A stretch of DNA of 64,000 nt from Rotaria sordida. Lineage: Eukaryota; Rotifera; Eurotatoria; Philodinida; Philodinidae. The stretch spans positions 62,001 to 126,000 of the forward strand of contig CAJNOL010000216.1 in the NCBI GenBank assembly GCA_905250125.1, in the 5' to 3' direction. The notes beneath the pieces were generated by a model. That model worked only from the letters and a program-made list of their open reading frames with translations, was not told where the DNA came from and ran no database searches. The translations under genes were made by a program, and so were the position numbers. Below are positions 36,901 through 47,609 of the stretch, piece by piece (the first letter of the stretch is position 1; every line of letters begins with the position of its first letter).

Positions 36901-39859
36901 ACAGAATTCTTTGGTATCAAACAACAATTGAATAATTAATAGATATCATATTAGAAAATAATTCTTTTTGGATCATTTTACAAGGATAATATAAGACTAA
37001 CTTTAGATTTTAAATATTATCCAACAAGATGAATATTCAAAACTATGTAAATATTTGATTTGATATTTATTGTGATTGTTTACATTGTTATCTCAAACAT
37101 TGTGGGTAATATTAACATTGATTTCTATAAATTCTTTCTTGTTTGTTTTTTAAATCTATTCTTACTTTATGGTGAGATTTCTAACAAATGAAATAATATT
37201 TTCTTTTTGTCCTTTTTTTTTTAATCTAACATACAAATATCAAACATCTATTATTTTCATTTTTTTCAAATAAAATAATTTTTTTTGTTTTATTATTTTC
37301 CAGTGATACAGCTGGAACTGGTATTGCGAATTATATGGCTGCATGTCAAGCTGGTGTTGATATTGTCGATGTAACTGTTGATTCAATGAGTGGTATGACA
37401 TCTCAACCAACAATGGGTGGTCTTGTTGCTGGATTACAAAATACAAAATATGATACGGATATAGATTTAGATAAAGTAAATGAATATTCAGCATTTTGGG
37501 AACAAACACGTTTACTTTATGCACCATTCGAATGTACAACAACAATGAAAAGTGGTAATGCTGATGTTTATAAAAATGAAATACCTGGTGGACAATATAC
37601 AAATTTACAAGTAAAATAATCAATGTTGTTTTGCTTTTTTTGTTTTTCGATTAGTATTCATTTTTTAAAATTTAGTTTCAAGCATTTAGTCTTGGTCTTG
37701 GTTCACAATTTGAAAGTGTTAAACGTTCATATATTGAAGCAAATCAACTTTTAGGTGATATTATTAAAGTAACACCATCATCAAAAGTTGTTGGTGATCT
37801 TGCACAATTTATGGTACAAAATAATTTAACAGCTAAAGATGTACATGAACGTGCTGAAGAACTTTCATTTCCATCAAGTGTTGTAGAATTTATGCAAGGT
37901 CAACTTGGACAAGTAAATTTGTTTTTGTTTTATTCAATTTAAATAAAAAGTTCATTATTATTATTATTATGATTTTTTAGCCACATGGTGGATTTCCTGA
38001 ACCACTTCGTACACAAATGTTAAAAGGAAAGAAAAAAATTGATGATCGTCCAGGTGCTAATGCAAAATCATTAGATTTTGATAAAATTGAAGAAGAATTA
38101 AAGAAAAAATTTGGTGAAGATGTTATACGTAAATGTGATGTTATGTCATATGTTATGTTTCCAAAAGTACTTGAAGAATATATTGATTTTAAAAAACAAT
38201 ATGGTCCTGTTACTCTTTATCCAACAAGAATATTTTTTGTTGGACCAAATTTAAATGAAGCAATGGAGTAAATTAATTCGATTAATTATAAATTTTATTA
38301 TTATTTTGTTTGTTTGTTTTTTTAATATTAGTGTTGAACTTGAACATGGAAAAGTTCTTCATATTGTTGTATTAGCTATAAGTGATTTAATGGTTGCAAC
38401 TGGTGAACGTGAAGTATTCTTTCAAGTTAATGGACAATTACGTTCAATGAAAGTTAAAGATAAAGCAGCTATTAAAGATCAAAAAGTTCATCCAAAAGTT
38501 GATAAGAGTATGAAAAATCAAATTGGTAAGTTAAATTAATAATAAACAAAGAGAAAATAAATTTTTTTGAAATCATTAATATTCGTATAAAAAAAAATGA
38601 AGTTAAACTTGACATATTCTAGTGACAGAAATATTTTGACTTCAAAAAAATTATTCTTATAAATCAATAGCAAAATTTCAAATTGACCAGTCAAACAGAC
38701 TAACGAGGGAACTCTCACAACTGATTGATTATTTTTGAGTCTAGACTATGTGCATTATGTAGACCTTAATGAGCTGTAAATATCCTGAAAAGAATTCATG
38801 CTATTAGCTTACTACAGCCGAGAAGCTGCATTTTTGCACAATGCCATGGTTTTCCTCAGGAATACTCATAAAAATAATTTTCAACTTGAAATTTTTCACA
38901 GAGATATGCTTTAAACAGAATAATATGTTGTAAAAGCTTCAGATCCTTTCTTCATTCCTACCTTAAGATACGGCTATGGTAAAAACGTGTCTTTTATATC
39001 GTTCATATACACTGATAGATTTGATATTTTTATTTTGGAATAGGAATGACGAAGAGATCTGAAGTTTTCAAAACAAACTACCGTATCTAATGTCCTATCT
39101 CTGCACAAAATTTCAAGCTCAAAAAAAAAATGCACTATTTCAGCAACTTTAAGTTAAGTGTACGAAATGTTTTCAGATTATTCATAGTTTATGAAAGTCT
39201 GCATGATGTGTATTATCTCAGCTCAAAAGCCATTAATCAACTGAGACATTTGTTTCATTAATGTGATCGTTCCAAATTAGAGAGTACTGAGGAGAAAAAA
39301 CTATTTATTCCTTCTTTGTCACCAAAATAATGAATGTAATTGGTAAGATTTATTTCTCAACTCATTTTTTATTTAATAAGTTACACTTTGAAACAAACTT
39401 GATGAGTCTAGCTTTTTTTTCTTATTACTTGTTTTACGAGGAAATATTCCTAAGATATTAAATAAAAGGATTAGAATGATTTTTCTTTTCGAAATTTTAT
39501 TTATTCTATTAGTTGACTTTCTGCTTGAGTGCCTTTCATCTTCTGAGCAAAATCAAATGGAAATTATGAATATACCATAATATATTCTTGTATTTTTAGG
39601 TGCACCAATGCCTGGTCAAGTAATAGACATAAAAATGAAGGAAGGTGATTCAATAAAGAAAGGTGATACACTCGTTGTTTTAAGTGCTATGAAGGTACAA
39701 AACAAAAAAAAAAGTCAAGATAATTTCATTACTCCTTTTTTATTTTTTATTTAGATGGAAACAGTGGTAAAGAGTACAGTAGATGGTAAAGTAAAGAAAG
39801 TTCATGTTAAAGCTGGCCAACAAGTAAATGGTGATGATTTACTTGTTGAACTCGAGTAG
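33973..39859 (+). CDS. PC: Pyruvate carboxylase, mitochondrial
   Basis: Thirteen exons: 33973-34489, 34556-35290, 35341-35490, 35555-35879, 35928-36067, 36133-36531, 36590-36683, 37304-37610, 37676-37912, 37981-38267, 38332-38525, 39600-39694, 39755-39859; 1194 residues (human 1178). Domain order is complete. A presequence with Arg/Ser and a CAA-encoded poly-Gln tract (about residues 33-41) precedes a biotin carboxylase domain ([46 protein letters not shown]). A carboxyltransferase domain follows ([28 protein letters not shown], HTHDTAGTG after splicing), then a C-terminal biotinyl domain with AMKM (Lys1160 is the biotin site, split by the last intron). The enzyme carboxylates pyruvate to oxaloacetate using ATP and bicarbonate. 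Cys replaces the usual Ser/Pro in VNxRLQVEH, and another Cys follows in EHTCSEE. Intron 11 (1074 bp) carries a foldback element. Confidence 0.96.
34069..34096 (+). repeat. CAA triplet repeat encoding poly-Gln in PC
   Basis: A near-perfect CAA run inside the presequence region of pyruvate carboxylase, between the targeting peptide and the biotin carboxylase domain. It would probably be removed with or lie next to the cleaved presequence. Confidence 0.85.
38717..39244. mobile_element. Foldback element, copy A, in PC intron 11
   Basis: The left end CAACTGATTGATTATTTTTG and the reversed right end CAGTTGATTAATGGCTTTTG open imperfect inverted repeats some 150-200 bp long (GAGxTxAGAxTATGTxCAT, then CTGAAAA...TTCGTACTCTTAGC-type blocks). 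The same blocks recur at 44641-45232. No coding capacity. No target-site duplication could be fixed with certainty. Confidence 0.65.
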
Positions 39860-40190
39860 ATCATTACAGATGAAATATATAATTATTCTCATTATTACAT
39901 ATTCTGATGGATTTTTTTATGTGTTTAGAATTAGTTTATTGTAACACTTATTTTTACTCTCAAGGTTTTTGTTGTTCTTTAGTTTATTTTATGTTTATCC
40001 ATTCCATAGGACAGTATTCGCACAGTGAATGATAAGAAAACTTTTGTTTTCTTAAGCATAGATTGGTTATGTGTTGTTATAATAATAAGTAACACTCCAT
40101 AATAAAAATGTTTTGCTTCTTCTTCAGATTTTTGTTGTTGTTTTTTTTCTTGTGTATTCTAAAAGTTCATTATCTTTAAATACATAAAAT
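39860..40190. other. Spacer between PC and MCRS1
   Basis: 331 bases of AT-rich 3' UTR and upstream sequence with AATAA-type signals (for example around 40081-40110). No coding region. Confidence 0.45.
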
Positions 40191-42273
40191 ATGGCAACAT
40201 CAATGAATAATCAAAATCAAGAACAAACAGATTTAATAAATAAAAATCTTGAGGTAGATGGAAAATTTTCTCTTGTCAAATTTAAAATTATTATTTATAG
40301 ACAGCAGTACGTAATACAGCTATTCAAATGGGTTGTTGGACAGCAGCAGATGATTATGTATTAATTACAAGTATATTGCATTTATGTGATTTAGAACGTG
40401 TTCATAAAGAAGTCAAATTTTCAATGCCATTTTCATTAGAAAATATTCAAGATCGATGGCAATGTTTATTATATGATGTATCAATTTCAAAGTAAAGACT
40501 TTCTTTCTTCCTTGTTTCTGATTTTTGTTTTGTTTTGTTTAGAATGATTGTAACAAAAATACAACAACTTTCAATGTCACAAATAGAAAATTTACATATA
40601 CCATTTAATGATGAAGAAGAACAATTATTAGCATCAATCCCATCATATGTACAGTAGTCGACAAAAGTTTTTGTCCTAGAAGATCGCAGTCATTATAGAC
40701 GCTAGAGGACTGAAAATTTGTGTGCATATATTTTGTCAAGAGTGTAGGGGATGGCATCTATGCCGTCTTTGAACTTCACAACTCCGGAAAAGATGAACTT
40801 TCTAGGCCAGCTAACGGCTCATTATGTAGTGTTGTATTCCAGCGATCCACGCAACTAATGTCCTTTTGAAACGAGAACATAGTAATGATTTAATGAATGA
40901 AGCCCAAACTCTTAGAAAAATTACCTCTACAGTTGGACACTAGCGTCTACAAGTTTCGTAAACAAACAATGTATTGATGGAAAATGGTATACCTATAAGC
41001 ATCGTGTTGATGAGGTAGAAGATTCAGAAATGCCAATATTTGAGCAAATGAACTCATCTTTTGAGTAAAAAATAATCATAGACTAATCTCCAGTTCCACT
41101 CAAAAAAGAACATAAAGAATTAATCATGTATTTGATCTGAAAGTAGTGCAAAATTGAGTAAACAATTCTTTTCAGGTTAAAAAGCTTAATGCAAAAACAA
41201 AAGGTATCATCCACCATAATTATCTTTACCCTTAAGCAATCGAAGCAAAATTATGTTGCTCTTGATGAAGTATGTGTACAAAAATTCTCAAGCCTTCAGT
41301 ATTTATAATAGCTGAGATTTTCTAGAGCAGAGACTTTTGTCTACTAGTGTATATGAAGTTGAATTAATTTTTTTGGATAAAAAATTTTTTATTTAGACAA
41401 TTCCAACTTTACTTGATAATGAATTAGATGCATGTTTAAGTAAAAATTCACAGAAATTTTGGTCGAATCGAACTATTAATGAATTACGTGAATGTTGGTT
41501 ACAAATGCGTCAACAAGGTCGTCTTAGTGATCAACAAGATGCATGTTAGTAAATTGAAATAGAAATTTCATATTGAAGTTTTGTTTGTTTGGTTTAGATA
41601 ATCCTCAACAAACAGAGACAATTCAAGGTTTTATTTTTAAAGAATTTGTCTTTTTTCATACAATAATAAATATTATTTATAATAGAACATGCTACTCCAA
41701 GAAAATTGAGTCAATTATTAGCACCATTTGAATTTGAATTATTATCTCGTAAGTTAATTAAAAGTTTGAAGACATTGGTTTTTTTTTTTTGTTGTTGTTT
41801 TTCTATTAGGTAATAAAGAAGAATTCGCAGATAAAACTGATCTTCCTTATGCACTTCTTCATGTTAATAATCGTGTTTATTGTATGTATTCTGATCAGGT
41901 ATAATTAATTACTTTCACAAAAAAAAAAAGAAAAAAAAGAATTCATTTTATATTTATTTAATTTTTAGCTCAATTTTGGAACTAGTTTTCTTGATCGACA
42001 ATATGATATATCATTTGATAATTCAACAACAATTCATATTCAAGGAATGATAATTCGTAAATTAGGATTATTTTATATTATAAATAATGGTGATAATGCT
42101 TTTCGTGTTAATAATGCATTACTTAATCCAAATGAAGCAAGTCCATTAGGAACTCGTGCAGTTATTAATGTAAATTTTTTTTTTGCAAGAAAAAGAAAAG
42201 CATATTTTTTTTCTTTTGTCTATTTTAGATACTTGAACATACAATGGTATTTCAAGCAATTGAATTACCTTAA
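40191..42273 (+). CDS. MCRS1: MCRS1-like protein (microspherule protein 1), N-terminal domain plus FHA-like domain
   Basis: Nine exons: 40191-40253, 40301-40491, 40543-40648, 41397-41544, 41598-41627, 41686-41748, 41810-41898, 41969-42169, 42229-42273; 311 residues, shorter than human (462). Residues 22-170 match the MCRS N-terminal domain: WTAADDYVLITSILHLCDLE, VKFSMPFSLENIQDRWQCLL and a second FxxxxFW-type helix bundle. The C-terminal 80 residues match the FHA region (IIRKLGLFYIINNGDNAFRV, compare human VIKLKNNGDFFIANEGRRPI). The glycine-arginine and Ser/His residues that bind phosphothreonine in classical FHA domains are not evident, so phosphopeptide binding is doubtful. MCRS1 is a subunit of INO80 and NSL chromatin complexes and acts at microtubule minus ends. 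The long middle coiled coil of vertebrates is nearly absent. Intron 3 (748 bp) is made of a transposon. Confidence 0.75.
40652..41349. mobile_element. Mariner/Tc1-like non-autonomous element, 698 bp, in MCRS1 intron 3
   Basis: The left end CAGTAGTCGACAAAAGTTTT and the reversed right end CACTAGTAGACAAAAGTCTC form terminal inverted repeats that continue as CCTAGAAGATC / CTCTAGAAAATC. TA lies on both sides (40650-40651, 41350-41351). The interior has no open transposase frame. It lies three bases into the intron; without it and one TA, a 48-base intron starting GTATATG and ending TTTAG remains, the normal size here. Confidence 0.75.
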
Positions 42274-43555
42274 ATAATGTTTGTTCTATTGTTTTTTTGT
42301 ATTCGCTCAAGTTTGTAAACATTGTATAGAGAAAACTAAATAAAAAAAAAAATATGATTAAAATAAATTCTTAAAATATTTTCAATGAGATGACATTTAT
42401 TTTGATTTCAACGATAAAACATGATGAAATCTATTTCATTACATACAAGAAGATTTTAATTATATTTTGTAAGATTTGTAAGTTTCTATGCATTGTCAAT
42501 ATGATTTCTGATAGAAGAAAAGTTACTGATTGTATTTTATGATGATATGTGAAGAAAAGATAAATGGAAAATATCTTAAGGAAACCCTCCCTTTTCGGAA
42601 TTTCTTGGGAACGACGCGAGGAAAAATTATGAAACTCTCAAAGCACATAGATCTCGATAAGTAGAGCAAAAAGATTGTCATAGACTCAAAATTTCTCTGG
42701 AAGTGCGGGCAAAAAAACGTGTTTTTTTGCAATGATTCTAGTTTTTAAAGGTTACCGAATTTTGCAGAAAAACAATATTTTGAAGAAACTCAAAAACATG
42801 CACTCCAATTTGATCAAAGTATTCAGAAAAAAATTCATGTGGAAGAAAAGCGAAGGGAAACCTCGTTTTTTGTTTAAGAATTAATTTTCAGAAAAAAAAC
42901 GCAAAACAAACTTTCCCGTATGTATCAGGACTATTTTTTTCTCCAACTAAAGTGATCGAAAACGAGCGGTGTTAGAGATTTTGTGTGTTAGCTTTAATAA
43001 AACTACTAGCTAATAATGGAGAGCTCTCAGTTATATGCCATTTGATAGAGGACACTACGAAGCTATATTAGCAATGAAACATCAAAAATCGAAAAAATTT
43101 TCATTTTAACATTCTGGAATGGAAAGGGACCCGCCTTAAACTCAAATATTCTTCTTTTATTAAATGAAGATTTCTTAAAAATTCAATATTGTTTATGAAT
43201 TATATTTTTCTAAAATGATCGTATATTCGTTTATTTTTTGTATGCTATAAAAGATGATAAAGTAATACATGAAATAAAGCAATATTATCGGCAAAAAAAA
43301 ATGCTAAATTCAAATGAGATCAATACTTAACAAAAATCTCAAACGAACAAAATTTTCTTAATGAAAAAAATTTTAAGAACTTAAATCTTTCGAAAAAGTT
43401 GAAACTGCTTCATATATATATATATCTTTTCATATTACGATAAGACAACAAAATAAATTTGAATATTTTACTTTTGTTTCAATATCGAAATAGTTTTCTA
43501 AAAGAAAAAAACGAATTATATAAATTTTTTCTATAATCTTTTATTTTTTCAGAAT
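42274..43555. other. Spacer between MCRS1 and GNB1L
   Basis: 1.28 kb with a possible TTAA-flanked element (42580-43135) and an (AT)n tract near 43412-43426. It ends in a T-rich CAG splice acceptor at 43552, three bases before the GNB1L start codon. No coding region. Confidence 0.45.
42580..43135. mobile_element. Possible TTAA-flanked (piggyBac-type) MITE, 556 bp
   Basis: TTAA occurs at 42576-42579 and 43136-43139. Inside, the left end GGAAACCCTCCCTTTTCGGA and the reversed right end GGCGGGTCCCTTTCCATTCC share only a short, gapped match (TCCCTTT, C, ATT). This segment is slightly less AT-rich than its surroundings. TTAA is frequent in such DNA, so the call is weak. Confidence 0.35.
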
Positions 43556-44533
43556 ATGGATAAAAACCATACACCATTACCACCACCATTACCAACATTT
43601 GTTCTTCGTTCTTTTTCATCTGGAGTAACATGTATTAAATATGATTTAACAGATTCATTACGTCTCTATACAGGTGAACAACAAGGTTCTGTTTATTTAT
43701 ATAATCTTCGTAATCGTCAACCAATTCTTTCATTATCTAATGCTCATACATCAACAATACTTGGTTTAAATCAATTCATTGAAAATAATAAATTAATTAC
43801 ATTTAGTAAAGATGGTTTTGTTAAAATTTGGAATGAATATGGTCAATGTCAATGGAATTATCAAACAAATCATTGTTCATTTTCAAATTGTGATATTATA
43901 TCACCAAATCTTATTATTGTTCCAAGTGGTAATGATGAACATTCAACAATAGTAGCACTTGATTATCAATGTTCGAATCCTATTATTAAAAAATTTATTC
44001 CTATATCAACAAATATTAATCATGGTATGGTAATGAAATTACGTGTTTATGATAATCGTTGGCTTTTTGTTGCATATGAAAGTGGTTCATTAAATGTATT
44101 CGATATAATAACAACAAAACAACTTGATACATATCAAATAACATCTGATCATGAACCAATAACAGCAATGGATGTTATTTGTAATACATGTTTATGTGGT
44201 ACAACAAAATCAGATTTAATTTCACTTGATTTTTTATCATTTAAATTACAACCAACATCAAAATTTCGTCATATAGAAATGCCAAATGCTGGTACAAGTT
44301 TTATACGATGTCGACCTGATGATGGAAAATTAATAGCTGTAGCTGGTTGGGATTCAAGAATAAGATTATTTCGAAGAGAAACTGGAAAACAACTAGCTAT
44401 GTTGGATCTACATCGACAACAAGTTAATTCAATTGATTTTGATTTTCATACAAGACAAATGGCATGTGCAAGTGAAGATCGAACTGTATCAATTTGGGAT
44501 ATTTATAATAATAAATGTGAAACAAAGTCATAG
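43556..44533 (+). CDS. GNB1L: GNB1L-like WD40 repeat protein
   Basis: A single exon of 325 residues. After a proline-rich start (LPPPLPTFVLRSF) it has WD40 repeats forming one propeller. Clear blades are GEQQGSVYLYNLRNRQ, FSKDGFVKIWNEYGQC, AYESGSLNVFDI, VAGWDSRIRLFRRETG and CASEDRTVSIWDIY. Order and loop text (PPPxPxFVLR, HEEPV-like DHEPITAMD, AGWDxRIR, HxxxVxxxxF) follow human GNB1L, whose yeast counterpart Asa1 belongs to the ASTRA complex and helps maturation of PIKK kinases with the TTT complex. Other WD40 proteins cannot be fully excluded. The first ATG follows a CAG splice acceptor by three bases. Confidence 0.8.
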   Translation: MDKNHTPLPPPLPTFVLRSFSSGVTCIKYDLTDSLRLYTGEQQGSVYLYNLRNRQPILSLSNAHTSTILGLNQFIENNKLITFSKDGFVKIWNEYGQCQWNYQTNHCSFSNCDIISPNLIIVPSGNDEHSTIVALDYQCSNPIIKKFIPISTNINHGMVMKLRVYDNRWLFVAYESGSLNVFDIITTKQLDTYQITSDHEPITAMDVICNTCLCGTTKSDLISLDFLSFKLQPTSKFRHIEMPNAGTSFIRCRPDDGKLIAVAGWDSRIRLFRRETGKQLAMLDLHRQQVNSIDFDFHTRQMACASEDRTVSIWDIYNNKCETKS

Positions 44534-44640
44534 ATAATATGAAAAATGGTTTTTTTTTTGCATTTGAAGATAATTGATGAATTGCTATAACAGTGATAGA
44601 CAGAAGAATTCAAAAGTGAATCTGACGAGTGTAGTCTTCG

Positions 44641-45232
44641 AACTGTTCAATCGCTTTTGAGTTGAGACTATATGCAATATATATGATCCAAATGAGTTAT
44701 GAATATCTTGAAAAGAGTTCTTGCCCTTAGCTTATTGCTATGAAGATACTGCAATTAAACGTTTTTAAAATAAATGCTGTGGTTTACCTCCGAAACACTA
44801 CAAAAAATGATTTCTTAATTTCGACTTGAAACTCTGCATAGAGCCAGACCTTAACGAGAGTAGTTTCAAGTCTTTTGATTTGCTTATATCCTGAAATAAA
44901 AGTATCAATTCTGCTAGTTTATATATATGAGAAAAAGAGACATACTATTACTATAGTTATATCGGAGGATAGAAACAGCGGCAAGATCTGAAATATTCAC
45001 AAAGAACTATTCTTGTTAAGGCTTGTCTGTACACAATGTTTCAAGTCGAAATTCGAAAATCAGTTTTTCTGGTGTTTCTGAGAGAGGCCAAGGCATTTAC
45101 TGCAACAATACCATAACTGTGCAATATTTTCGTAACAATAAGCTAAGAGTACGAATTCTTTTCAGGCTATTCAGAGCTCATTGAGAGATCTACATAATGT
45201 ACATAGTCTCGATTTAAAAGTGATTGAACATT
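44641..45232. mobile_element. Foldback element, copy B, downstream of GNB1L
   Basis: The left arm (44641 to about 44880) and right arm (about 44995 to 45232) are inverted repeats: GTTCAATCGCTTTTGAGTTG against the reversed GTTCAATCACTTTTAAATCG, then GAGACTATxTxCAxTATxT, GAAAAGA(G/A)TTC and CTTAGCTTATTG. The same arm text is found at 38717-39244, so this is a family. No coding sequence. The ends are accurate to a few bases only. Confidence 0.7.
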
Positions 45233-45759
45233 TGGATAACTTTCTTCGTAAGATAAAAACTCTTTGGAAAATGTCGAAATGTTTGTATTCTTTTTTTGTT
45301 TTCTTTATGTACACGAAATCTCGAGAATATAAATTTATTAAGTTTTATTATTGATATAGAATAATTTATTGACAAAATCATAAAAGATTACATGGAAAAA
45401 AAAATATCATTTTATTGGTCAAACTAATAAATATTCAATTCCTCTGATTCTATAAAGAGTGAATGATTCTAATGTGTTTTTTTTATTTTATTTACGCACC
45501 AGAGTTGCCGTTTTTTGTTTTTTTTTAACCCATGGGTAACATGGTTGGGTTGAGCAGCTTAACCCTACCCATTGGATAATCCATTGGGTTAACCCTGGGT
45601 TTTATAATATTTGAATTTTTCATTAAGTATTATTAAGAGAAATGCAAGTTCAAATCCCGCTGTATAAATTGTTAATAAAATGAAAAATCATTTTATAGGA
45701 TATACAATAATAGATATTATTTTTATTTTCATATGGATAAAAAGATAATCTTCACCGTG

Positions 45760-45807
45760 GTGGGTGTGGGTGTAGCTAGAAAATAGAACATCAGCACCCA
45801 CACCCAC
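45760..45807. repeat. Hairpin of telomere-like repeats inside the hAT element
   Basis: GTGGGTGTGGGTG (45760-45772) and its exact reverse complement CACCCACACCCAC (45795-45807) with a 22-base loop. The unit TGTGGG is the telomeric repeat I recall for bdelloid rotifers, which cannot be confirmed here. Confidence 0.75.
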
Positions 45808-45881
45808 ACTCCGATGACGGAGGAAATAAAGAGAAAATAAGTTATCGTCTTTTTACTCTTTATTCTCTCTGTCGTCGGAGT
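45808..45881. repeat. Second hairpin inside the hAT element
   Basis: Arms 45808-45838 and 45851-45881 are inverted repeats of about 31 bases with a handful of mismatches (ACTCCGATGACGGAGG against the reversed ACTCCGACGACAGAGA), with a 12-base loop. It directly abuts the telomere-like hairpin. Confidence 0.75.
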
Positions 45882-46329
45882 TGATTTTACATTTCAGAAT
45901 GTAAATTTCATATAACTTATATCGAATTTACATTCGATCAACCGACCAAAGAAAATTAAGGCACTGATGAATCACATACGCCATATCGTAACGACAGCTT
46001 CATTAAATAAAATTTTCTATAATTATTCTATAGAAACAGAGTTAATTTCATGGGTTCATTCAATGGTCAACCTTGGATAACCGGACAGGGTTTGAATCTG
46101 AAATTGGATGGGTGGGTGGATTTTGAGATTTTTCAAATGTCGACCCAACCCACCGGATTGGGTTAGAAGCTAACCATTGGAAGCTCCAACCCAACGGGTT
46201 GGACGGGTTAACCCACCCACGCGACACTTCTGTTACGCACAACATTTGATATTACTCAACAGTTATACAAAAGCATAAACAAATATATAAATTAGAAATT
46301 TCTCTATATAATTTTTATAGACATAATTT

Positions 46330-47337
46330 ATGGCAACAAATATTCAATCTGAATTAAGTTCATCTGAAATTGAACTTGTTAATCGTGTTCATGCTTATTT
46401 TCTAAATAATAATCCAACTAAATTCTTCTATTTTTATACAAATACATCACCATTTAGTAATTTTTATCCATGTCAAGTTATTGAAAATGATATTCAATTC
46501 CATTGTACAGAACAATATATGATGTATCATAAAGCAAGTAAATCATTGTTATCTTCTTTTTTACTATTCTTTTTATATTAATATTTAATATGAATTAGAA
46601 TTATTTAATGATAATGATATTGCTCGAAAAATTCTTGATGCTAAAAAGCCTGGTCAATGTAAAGCTTTAGGAAGAAAAGTAAAAAATTTCAATGAACAAA
46701 CATGGATAAATAATCGAATAAAGATTGTTTCTAATGGAAATTATCTTAAAGTAAGAATAAAATATAATCAATCCAAGGATTTTTTTGAAGTCGAATATTT
46801 TTCTTGAGAATTAGCAAGTAAAATAATTCGAATAAAATGCTAGAACGTCAGTGAAGTAAAACGAAGAGAATTATTTTATTCACATTTTTGGCTTACAGAG
46901 TTTTAAAATTTACTTGATAGAGTTTGTTGGAGTAGTGAAATAAAAATTTAACTTGATAAAAGAACCATTGAAATATAAATGTAGAAATTTCGATCCTTCT
47001 CCTCTTCCTTTGATCATGACAAACATCTTATAACATATACCTTTCATAGTTATTATCTATTTTCTTGAAATTTTATAACAATAATTTAAATGACAATAAT
47101 TATTTAATAAATTTTTAGTTTACACAAAATGAAGATTTAAAAATGATTCTCTTGGAACACAATGATACATTATTAGTCGAAGCTTCACCAAATGATCGTA
47201 TATGGGGTGTTGGTTTATATGAAAAAGATCCATTAATTAAACAAAGATCTACATGGAAAGGACTTAATTTAATGGGTTATATACTTACAGACATTTCTTA
47301 TCGAATAATGAACGAAAATAAAACAAAATCAGTCTAG
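46330..47337 (+). CDS. NADAR domain protein, copy 1 (YbiA/RibX-like N-glycosidase fold)
   Basis: Three exons, 46330-46537, 46599-46750 and 47119-47337; 192 residues. The whole protein is one NADAR (DUF1768) domain: FSNFYPCQVIENDIQFHCTE and QYMMYHKA form the N-terminal block with the conserved Glu. KALGRKVKNFNEQTWINNR is in the middle, and LVEASPNDRIWGVGL plus WKGLNLMGYIL correspond to the W-G-x-G and G-x-N-x-L-G signature. Family members hydrolyse ADP-ribose-linked nucleobases or riboflavin-pathway intermediates. In bacteria some remove ADP-ribose from guanine in DNA next to DarT-type toxins. There is no N-terminal targeting sequence. A second copy with the same intron positions follows 272 bp downstream. 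Start: first ATG after a splice acceptor at 46320. Confidence 0.85.
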
Positions 47338-47609
47338 AAATTTTTTTTGAATGAAAAAAAAAAAAAAAAACTTTCAATAAACTAGAATTTACATATGTAT
47401 ATAATTTCGAGAAAAAAAAAACTTATCAAATTTACCATCAACCAATACAAAGAAAATAAATATTATGTCATCTATTCACTTTAATCTTGCTCAACGAACA
47501 CGCAATACTCTTTTCAAACTGATTACCATAAAAAACACCTGTAACTCAACAAACCAACATGATTCATAAAATATTAAAAAATATTTATAGGTTTCAAGAC
47601 GTTTTTTCT

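Larger units (their letters stand above)
45500..46232. mobile_element. hAT-like non-autonomous element, 733 bp, with perfect 8-bp target-site duplication
   Basis: Flanked by TTACGCAC on both sides (45492-45499 and 46233-46240). The left end CAGAGTTGCCG and reversed right end CAGAAGTGTCGCG are hAT-type terminal repeats; next to them both sides carry TTAACCC / AACCCAACC motifs in mirror order. The middle holds two hairpins (45760-45807, 45808-45881). No transposase. It ends 97 bases before the start codon of the first NADAR gene. Confidence 0.8.
44534..46320. other. Spacer between GNB1L and the NADAR pair, filled with mobile DNA
   Basis: Almost the whole 1.8 kb is accounted for by two elements, the foldback copy B (44641-45232) and a hAT-like element (45500-46232). 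The remainder is AT-rich and ends in a splice acceptor (TTTTTATAG, 46320). Confidence 0.6.

Noticed and set aside
47559-47609. Upstream in-frame ATG for NADAR copy 2
   Set aside because: A good splice acceptor (TTTATAG, ending 47590) lies between it and the ATG at 47610 that aligns with copy 1, so the upstream codons are probably intron or outron.
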